From assembly GCF_027498035.1 (NCBI RefSeq), contig NZ_CP114978.1, positions 2,232,001-2,296,000 of the forward strand: DNA of 64,000 bases, in the 5' to 3' direction. A program made the translations under genes and the position numbers. Positions 16,915 to 22,496 of this stretch are shown in pieces. Source of the stretch: Pseudoxanthomonas sp. GTDB taxonomy: Bacteria > Pseudomonadota > Gammaproteobacteria > Xanthomonadales > Xanthomonadaceae. Numbering within the stretch: position 1 is the stretch's first letter; each line of letters opens with the position of its first letter. The notes under the pieces are model-generated. The model was not told where the DNA came from, ran no database searches, and saw nothing but the letters and a program-made list of their open reading frames with translations.

Positions 16915-17721
16915 TCAATTGGCACTCTGAGAAGAGCGCTCTTGTGCAATCAGGTGGTCTGCAATTCGGAGCGAGTCCTCCCAGCTCTTTCCTTTGACCA
17001 GATACTTTCCATCAACCACGATTGACGGCGTCTGATTGATCGAGCCGTGCATGGCGAATTGCCGTCCCTTCTGCATGCGCGCACTCACCCCGAAGCTTTT
17101 CATGGTCGAGCTGAATTGCTCAGCGGTGACGCCATACTGGCTATAAAACTGCGAAATCTTGTTCTCATCAATCGGCTGACCCTCACCTGGCAACGTGCCA
17201 TCGGTGTGCACAGCCTTGTAGACGGCATCGTGGCTCTTTTGAGCAATACCTAGCACGTCAGCAGCGTAATAAGCGCGGGCGTAGACCGCGAAGTCGGGCC
17301 TGAAATCCGCAGGCACATAAGTGATTCGGACGTCAGCAGGCAGCCTAGTCTTCCAGTCGTGGAACATCGGACTGTAGGTGGCGCAGAACGGGCAGATGTA
17401 GTTGAAGAACTCAACGACTTCGATCTTCCCATCAGCCGGCTCGAATGGCTGACCATCCGGGATGCTCACATAGTCGTTGCCAGCCACTGGCGCAGGACCA
17501 CGAAGGGGGATGATCTTGTTGGTGTTGGGAATCTCCGCCTCTGCCACCGCCGCATCCTTGGTCGCTGGCGCCAGCACGCTCGTCTTCACCGGCTCGTCAG
17601 ACACAGGTTGTGCGGCGACCTTGGCGGGGACACTTTGCGGCCGTGGCGCATCAGACTGCGAGCAGGCAGCAAAGATTGGCAACATCAGGCACACACACAA
17701 AACACGCAATGCTCTCACCAT
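16915..17721 (-). CDS. DsbA-family thiol:disulfide lipoprotein
   Basis: 268 aa with a lipobox Phe-Ala-Ala-Cys at 17-20 followed by Ser-Gln, so probably outer-membrane anchored or inner-membrane retained; Ser at +2 favours the outer membrane. A linker of about 75 residues precedes a thioredoxin fold with Cys-Pro-Phe-Cys at 110-113 and a cis-Pro loop (Gln-Thr-Pro-Ser-Ile-Val-Val). It is DsbA/DsbL-like and should oxidise or shuffle periplasmic disulfides. A strong ribosome site AAGGAGCGA precedes the ATG, with an AT-rich upstream region. GC is lower than in neighbouring core genes. The gaps at 16777-16914 and 17722-17908 show no gene. Confidence 0.88.
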   Translation of the reverse strand: MVRALRVLCVCLMLPIFAACSQSDAPRPQSVPAKVAAQPVSDEPVKTSVLAPATKDAAVAEAEIPNTNKIIPLRGPAPVAGNDYVSIPDGQPFEPADGKIEVVEFFNYICPFCATYSPMFHDWKTRLPADVRITYVPADFRPDFAVYARAYYAADVLGIAQKSHDAVYKAVHTDGTLPGEGQPIDENKISQFYSQYGVTAEQFSSTMKSFGVSARMQKGRQFAMHGSINQTPSIVVDGKYLVKGKSWEDSLRIADHLIAQERSSQSAN

Positions 17722-17908
17722 TCGCTCCTTGAAATGTCCTTCTTTATTATTTACACGAAGCGGTTAACCATTCCACTGCTTCGGCCGAGACATCGCTAGG
17801 GAAGTCCTTGCCACGCTGCCTGTAAGACCGCTATGGGTCGATAGCTGCCACTTCCATCTTGACCGAGGTGTTCACCGTTGGTCAGAAGGGCATTTGAATT
17901 GAGCCTGC

Positions 17909-19177
17909 TCATGCAAGCCCGGCGCTTGCGCAGGCTTTGGCGCGCGCCTGCATCTGCGCGGCTTCGCGCGCGTTGCGGGTCAGGGCGGCGGCGTGTTCGA
18001 AACAGACGCGGGCTTCATCCAGGCGGCCCAGTCGCTGCAGCAGGTCGCCGCGCACCGCCGGCAGCGCGGGGTAATCACGCAACGCGGGTTCGGTCAGCAG
18101 CGTATCGGCCAGCGCCAGTCCGGCTTGCGCGCCTTCGGCGCGGCCCAGTGCGACCGCGCGATTGAGCTGGACCACCGGCGAGGGCATGGCCTGCGCCAGT
18201 ACACCGTACAGCGCGGTGATGCGCGACCAGTCGGTGTCTTCGCTGCGCACGGCGCGCGCGTGGCAGGCGGCAATGGCGGCCTGCAGTGCGTACGGTGCGT
18301 TGGCTCCGCCGAGTCGCACGGCACGCTCCAGCGCTGCCAGCCCGCGCGCGATCTGCAGCCGGTCCCAGCGTGCGCGCTGCTGGGCTTCGAGCAGGATCGG
18401 ACTGCCATCGGGCGCTGTCCGTGCAGCGGTGCGCGAGGCCTGTAGTTCCATCAGCGCGAGCAGGCCAAACACTTCCGGCTCCAGCGGCATCAGCCCGGCC
18501 AGCACGCGCCCCAGGCGCAGGGCTTCGGTGCACAGGGCCGGACGCATCCAATCTTCGCCGGCGGTGGCCGAATAGCCTTCGTTGAAGATCAGGTAGATCA
18601 CTTCCAGCACGGCATCCAGGCGCTCGGGCAGTGCTTCGCGGCGCGGCGACTCGTAGGCCACCTGCTGCTTGGCCAACGTGCGCTTGGCGCGGACGATGCG
18701 CTGGGCCACGGTGGCTTCGGGCTGCAGGAAGGCACGCGCGATCTCGTCGGTGGACAACCCACCCAACAGGCGCAGGGTCAGGGCCACGCGCGATTCGGCC
18801 GGCAGTACCAGATGGCAGGCGATGAACACCAGCCGCAGCAGGTCGTCGCCGATGGCATCGTCCAGCTGCGCATCGCTGTCAGGGCCAGGCACGGTCTGTC
18901 CCTCCAGTTCGTAGGCGATCTCGACGTGCTTGCGCTGGTGCAGCTGCTGCTGGCGCAGGCGGTCGATGGCGCGACGCTTGGCGGTGGCGGTCAGCCAGGC
19001 AGCCGGATTGTCGGGCAGGCCGTCGCGCGGCCAGTGCTCCAGTGCCGAGACCAGCGCGTCCTGGGCCAGTTCTTCGGCCAGGTCCACGTCGCGCAGCATG
19101 CGGGTGAGCACGGCGATCACCTTGGGCGATTCCATGCGCCAGAGCGTATCGATGGTGCGGCGGACGTCTGCGGCCAT
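17909..19177 (-). CDS. ECF42-type RNA polymerase sigma factor (YciI-linked, C-terminal extension)
   Basis: 422 aa. Sigma-70 region 2 lies at about residues 10-75 (Ala-Glu-Glu-Leu-Ala-Gln-Asp-Ala, then Pro-Ala-Ala-Trp-Leu) and region 4 at about 110-165 (Ser-Thr-Asp-Glu-Ile-Ala-Arg-Ala-Phe). After this comes a 230-residue extension opening with Tyr-Leu-Ile-Phe-Asn-Glu-Gly-Tyr (DUF6596) and ending in TPR-like helices. This architecture and the linked YciI/DGPF genes are the hallmarks of group ECF42, which lacks a conventional anti-sigma factor and is thought to be controlled through its own C-terminal domain. It is the last gene of the YciI-VOC-DUF1428-DHFR-like series, all on the minus strand. 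Confidence 0.93.
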   Translation of the reverse strand: MAADVRRTIDTLWRMESPKVIAVLTRMLRDVDLAEELAQDALVSALEHWPRDGLPDNPAAWLTATAKRRAIDRLRQQQLHQRKHVEIAYELEGQTVPGPDSDAQLDDAIGDDLLRLVFIACHLVLPAESRVALTLRLLGGLSTDEIARAFLQPEATVAQRIVRAKRTLAKQQVAYESPRREALPERLDAVLEVIYLIFNEGYSATAGEDWMRPALCTEALRLGRVLAGLMPLEPEVFGLLALMELQASRTAARTAPDGSPILLEAQQRARWDRLQIARGLAALERAVRLGGANAPYALQAAIAACHARAVRSEDTDWSRITALYGVLAQAMPSPVVQLNRAVALGRAEGAQAGLALADTLLTEPALRDYPALPAVRGDLLQRLGRLDEARVCFEHAAALTRNAREAAQMQARAKACASAGLA

Positions 19178-19230
19178 GGGGCGCGATCAGACCACCAGCA
19201 CATGGCAAAGACAACTGCGCTGCAACATGG

Positions 19231-19923
19231 CTAGCGCGGGCCGCCACGGTCGGCGTGCGGTGCAGGTGGCGCATCGATCCCCAATCGACGCTGCAGTTCC
19301 TCCGGCGGCGGGTTGTCCCGCATGAAGGAACCGTAGCTCACCGGCGCCCCCATGGCGTAATGCTGGAAGACCACGCCAGTGTCGAAGGCCAGCGTGTCCA
19401 GCAGCTTCAACCCGGCCGGCACGGTCCCGCGTTCGAACAGGCGCTTGCCCTGCCCCAGTACGACGGGAAAGGTCCATAGCCGCAGCTCATCCACCAATCC
19501 ATGCCGGAGCAGCGTCTGCACCAGGCCTGGACTGCCATGCACCTGTAACTGGTTGCCCGGCCGATGCTTCAGGGCAGCCACCGCTGCAGGAACGTCGTCG
19601 CCGAGCCGCGTGCTGCCCTCCCAGGTCATGCCCAGCGGCGCATGCGAGGCCACGTGCTTGGGCACCTCGTTGAAACGCACTGCGATCGGATCGTCATCGC
19701 CGGCCTGCGGCCAGTGCGCGGCGAAGATCTCCCAGGTGCCGCGCCCCAGCAGCAGCGCATCCAGCGTATCGACCCATGCGATCTGCACATCGACCATGGC
19801 CTGATCCCAGTGCGGCACCGACCAGCCACCGTGTTCGAAGCCGCCGCTGCGGTCTTCGTCCGGGCCACCCGGCGCCTGGGCCACGCCATCGAGCGTGACG
19901 AACATGCTCACCACCAGTTTCAT
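19231..19923 (-). CDS. Dihydrofolate reductase family protein (RibD C-terminal-like)
   Basis: 230 aa from the ATG at 19923 (ribosome site GGGAGCTTCGAC). It begins Lys-Leu-Val-Val-Ser-Met-Phe-Val-Thr-Leu-Asp-Gly-Val and carries Leu-Leu-Leu-Gly-Arg-Gly-Thr-Trp-Glu near residue 58 and Val-His-Gly-Ser-Pro-Gly-Leu-Val near residue 127, the NADPH-binding pattern of COG0262 proteins. These are DHFR-fold reductases with unknown substrates, often within ECF/YciI clusters. It lies 16 bp after the DUF1428 gene and 53 bp before the sigma factor gene, so it is in the operon. Confidence 0.88.
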   Translation of the reverse strand: MKLVVSMFVTLDGVAQAPGGPDEDRSGGFEHGGWSVPHWDQAMVDVQIAWVDTLDALLLGRGTWEIFAAHWPQAGDDDPIAVRFNEVPKHVASHAPLGMTWEGSTRLGDDVPAAVAALKHRPGNQLQVHGSPGLVQTLLRHGLVDELRLWTFPVVLGQGKRLFERGTVPAGLKLLDTLAFDTGVVFQHYAMGAPVSYGSFMRDNPPPEELQRRLGIDAPPAPHADRGGPR

Positions 19924-19939
19924 GTCGAAGCTCCCTTGG

Positions 19940-20293
19940 TTACAGGCTGACGATGGACTTGAAGCCGCCCCAGAACATGCGCTTTCCATCGAAGGGCATG
20001 TTGTCCGGCGTGCAGGCCAGGCGCGGGTCGTTCATCGCCAGCCTGTTGACCTTGTCGCGGTGCGCGCGCGACTTGTACTTGATGAAGGCGAAGACCACCA
20101 CTTCATCAGCTTTCAGTTTCACCGCTTGCGGGAACGAGGTGGTCTTGCCGGGTTTGACGTCATCGGAGACGGCCTCGAGATATTCCAGCGCGCCATGCTC
20201 CATCCAGATCTTGCCGGCCTTGCGCGACAGCGCACGGTAGGCCGCCAGCTTGTCCTGCGGAACGGGAAGAACGTAGCCATCGACGTAGGCCAT
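19940..20293 (-). CDS. DUF1428 family protein (YbaA-like)
   Basis: 117 aa. The start Ala-Tyr-Val-Asp-Gly-Tyr-Val-Leu-Pro-Val-Pro and the Met-Pro-Phe-Asp-Gly-Lys-Arg-Met-Phe-Trp-Gly-Gly-Phe end are diagnostic for DUF1428, a dimeric alpha/beta-barrel family related in fold to YciI. Function unknown. Part of the ECF42-linked operon; the 92-bp gap upstream shows no obvious promoter. Confidence 0.93.
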   Translation of the reverse strand: MAYVDGYVLPVPQDKLAAYRALSRKAGKIWMEHGALEYLEAVSDDVKPGKTTSFPQAVKLKADEVVVFAFIKYKSRAHRDKVNRLAMNDPRLACTPDNMPFDGKRMFWGGFKSIVSL

Positions 20294-20385
20294 GGGAATG
20301 CTCCTGTGCTGTGGGATTGGTTCGGGAGTGCCGGCTCCAAATCACCGGAAATCGAGCGGGTGCCTGTAAGTGGAAGGCCTCGTCG

Positions 20386-20802
20386 TCAGGCCGGATCGGC
20401 TTCGACATTGATCATCCACGGCGTGCCGTAGCGGTCGGTCAGCATGGCGAAGCCCTTGGCCCAGAAGGTCGGGCCCAGCGGCATCTGCACCTGCGCGCCT
20501 TCGGCCAGCGCGGCATAGATCCTTTCAGCTTCCGCCAGGCTGTCCGGGTGCAGGCTGACCGTCATGCCGTGTGGCGGCGTGTAGTCCTGCGGCGGACAGG
20601 CATCGGACGCCATCAGGGTGACCCCGCCGGCCACGACCATCGCATGCATCACGCTATCGTCGGGCATGCCCGGCATCTTCGCGTCGGGTGGCGCTTCGCC
20701 GGCAGTGAACAGCGCAACCACCTCGCCGCCCAGCGTGCTGGCGTAGAAGGCCATCGCCTCGCGGCAGTTGCCGTTGAAGAACAGGTACGGTGAGACGTGC
20801 AT
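20386..20802 (-). CDS. VOC family protein (PhnB-like)
   Basis: 138 aa vicinal-oxygen-chelate fold protein: opening His-Val-Ser-Pro-Tyr-Leu-Phe-Phe-Asn-Gly-Asn, two beta-alpha-beta-beta-beta units, and the end Asp-Arg-Tyr-Gly-Thr-Pro-Trp-Met-Ile-Asn. This is the PhnB/3-demethylubiquinone-methyltransferase-like subgroup. Catalytic metal ligands are not obvious, and the reaction is unknown. It sits 21 bp after the YciI gene in the ECF42-linked operon. Confidence 0.9.
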   Translation of the reverse strand: MHVSPYLFFNGNCREAMAFYASTLGGEVVALFTAGEAPPDAKMPGMPDDSVMHAMVVAGGVTLMASDACPPQDYTPPHGMTVSLHPDSLAEAERIYAALAEGAQVQMPLGPTFWAKGFAMLTDRYGTPWMINVEADPA

Positions 20803-20823
20803 GTGCGTGCTCCTGTGGGTGGA

Positions 20824-21243
20824 TCAGGGGTGGTGACGGGTGCGTTCGCGCAGGCGCGTTTCCTGTTCGCGCAGCGCTGGCGTCATGGCCTGGCCGAAGT
20901 CTTCCATCTCGAAGATCGGACGCAGTTCGATTTCGGTACCGCCGTCGAAGGGCGCGCGCTTGAGCCATTCGATGGCTTCGTCCAGCGAACGCACCTGCCA
21001 TAGCCAGAAGCCGGCGATCAGCTCGCTGGTTTCGGCGAATGGTCCGTCGATCACGCTGCGCGCCTGGCCTTCAAAGCGCACGCGCGCGCCGCGGCTGGAC
21101 GGATGCAGGCCTTCGCCGGCCAGCATCACCCCGGCATTGACCAGGTCTTCGTTGTAACGGCCCATGGCGGCCAGCAGCTCGGTCGACGGCATGACGCCGG
21201 CTTCGGACTCGGCACTGGCCTTGACGATCACCATCACTTTCAT
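20824..21243 (-). CDS. YciI family (DGPF) protein, operon leader
   Basis: 139 aa from the ATG at 21243. It carries the DGPF signature as Val-Ile-Asp-Gly-Pro-Phe-Ala-Glu-Thr-Ser-Glu-Leu followed by Gly-Phe-Trp, plus Val-Lys-Ala-Ser near the start and an Ile-Glu-Leu-Arg-Pro segment. These small ferredoxin-fold proteins are the typical partners of ECF42 sigma factors; their biochemical activity is unknown. It is the first gene of the five-gene minus-strand series, and the ECF42-like promoter lies about 60-90 bp upstream. Confidence 0.92.
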   Translation of the reverse strand: MKVMVIVKASAESEAGVMPSTELLAAMGRYNEDLVNAGVMLAGEGLHPSSRGARVRFEGQARSVIDGPFAETSELIAGFWLWQVRSLDEAIEWLKRAPFDGGTEIELRPIFEMEDFGQAMTPALREQETRLRERTRHHP

Positions 21244-21304
21244 CGTAGGACTCCCGGTTGGCACGCGGCCGCAGAAGCGGATCTTCAGCGGCTTGTGTGA
21301 CCAC

Positions 21305-21331
21305 GACGAACCGGTGGGGCGCGGATCGACA
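21305..21331 (-). promoter_or_regulatory. Putative ECF42-dependent promoter
   Basis: On the minus strand TGTCGA (21331-21326) is followed after exactly 17 bases by CGTC (21308-21305). The published ECF42 motif from Streptomyces venezuelae, as I recall it, is TGTCGA at -35 and CGA/TC at -10. Position upstream of the YciI leader gene fits, giving a leader of about 55 nt. The match is seen directly; activity is inferred. Confidence 0.6.
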
Positions 21332-21463
21332 CGGCCGCCAAGGAAATTTTCGGCGTTGCCCTGGCCCGGCCCGGGGCTGGCGTCGTTCCGCACCGTGTCA
21401 AGGCATCGGACCAGCACTGGGGCATCATGCGGCCCAGACCGACGCCGCCTTGCTGGAGCCACC

Positions 21464-21874
21464 ATGCAGTTCCTGATGCTGATCCACACCGATCCAGCGT
21501 TGCTCGACGCCCTGCCGCCGGGTGAATACGACCACCTGATGCGCGGCTGTTTCGAGCATGCCGATCAGCTCAAGCGCGACGGCGTGCTGCTGGGTTCGCA
21601 ACAGCTGGAAGCGGCAGCGAGCGCGCGTTCGATCCGCGTGCGTGCCGGCAGGACCAGCGTGGTCGATGGCCCGTTCGCCGAAACCAAGGAGCTGCTGGCC
21701 GGCTTCAACCTGATCGAAGCGGCCAGCCTGGATGAAGCCGAGGCGATCGCCCGCACCTTCCCGTGGGCCGCGGTGGGCTGCATCGAAGTGCGCCCGGTGC
21801 GCGACATGGGCCTGGTACGCGAGCGCGTGGGCGCACACCCCGGGTCGCTGGAACTGGTGCGCCGGCCCGGCTGA
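21464..21874 (+). CDS. YciI family (DGPF) protein, divergent copy
   Basis: 136 aa, beginning Gln-Phe-Leu-Met-Leu-Ile-His and holding Val-Val-Asp-Gly-Pro-Phe-Ala-Glu-Thr-Lys-Glu-Leu followed by Gly-Phe. It ends with Ile-Glu-Val-Arg-Pro and a short tail. Paralogous to the YciI protein on the opposite strand, from which it is separated by a 220-bp divergent region. A strict ECF42 promoter is not evident on this strand; only TGTCAA at 21396-21401 is close. Confidence 0.92.
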   Translation: MQFLMLIHTDPALLDALPPGEYDHLMRGCFEHADQLKRDGVLLGSQQLEAAASARSIRVRAGRTSVVDGPFAETKELLAGFNLIEAASLDEAEAIARTFPWAAVGCIEVRPVRDMGLVRERVGAHPGSLELVRRPG

Positions 21875-22043
21875 TCCGCCCGGCATGAAGCGCTTGATCC
21901 CGCACGGCTGAGCCTGCCGACGCCGCGCCAACATCGCATCGTGCAGGCTGGCGCGCATTGCCAGCTGCTACTGGCGCACGATGACCTGCACGGATGCACG
22001 ATCAGGGTGGAAGGAACCTCCCGCACGACTGGAGACCTTTCGC

Positions 22044-22472
22044 ATGACGCCCGACACCCCGGCCGCATCCCCGTCCGGAAGCACGCCCCCCGACGATCCG
22101 CTGTACCGCCAGTGCGAGGCCGGCGTCCGCCAGCTGGAAGCCCAGCTTGGCCGGCCATTCGACGCCAGCAGCGAACGACTGAGTGCAGGCCTGGCGGTGC
22201 TGGCGCATGAGCACGGATTGTCGCGCGTGGACCACGTGCTGCTGTCGGAAGACGGCCCGCACGTGGGCCGTGGCGAACATGTCTTCGTCGTGCAGGGCGC
22301 GCTGGGCGATCCTGCGCAGCTACGCGCCCACATGCGCACCGAGGAGGCCGTCGCGCTGACCGTGCAGCAGTCCTTTGCACGCCTGCAGCAGCTGCAGGAG
22401 GCACATCGGCTGGCCGTCAGCCCGGCGCAGGACCAGCCACCGCTGCAACGCGACCCCACCCAGCAACGCTGA
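22044..22472 (+). CDS. Standalone XVIPCD-domain protein (X-T4SS effector signal domain)
   Basis: 142 aa from the ATG at 22044, preceded by GGAGACCTTTCGC. Residues 17-118 match the Xanthomonadales VirD4-interacting-protein conserved domain: Asp-Pro-Leu-Tyr at the start, Leu-Gly-Arg at 35-37, Ser-Glu-Arg-Leu near 43, Gly-Leu-Ser-Arg-Val-Asp-His-Val at 58-65, Phe-Val-Val-Gln-Gly-Ala-Leu-Gly-Asp-Pro at 81-90 followed by Arg-Ala-His-Met at 94-97, and a Gln-rich tail. This domain normally sits at the C-terminus of antibacterial effectors and recruits them to VirD4 of the X-T4SS. Here only about 16 residues precede it, so there is no toxin domain. No cognate immunity gene or T4SS component is in the window. 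Confidence 0.85.
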   Translation: MTPDTPAASPSGSTPPDDPLYRQCEAGVRQLEAQLGRPFDASSERLSAGLAVLAHEHGLSRVDHVLLSEDGPHVGRGEHVFVVQGALGDPAQLRAHMRTEEAVALTVQQSFARLQQLQEAHRLAVSPAQDQPPLQRDPTQQR

Positions 22473-22496
22473 CGCAGGATCAAGCCCAGCGTCACT

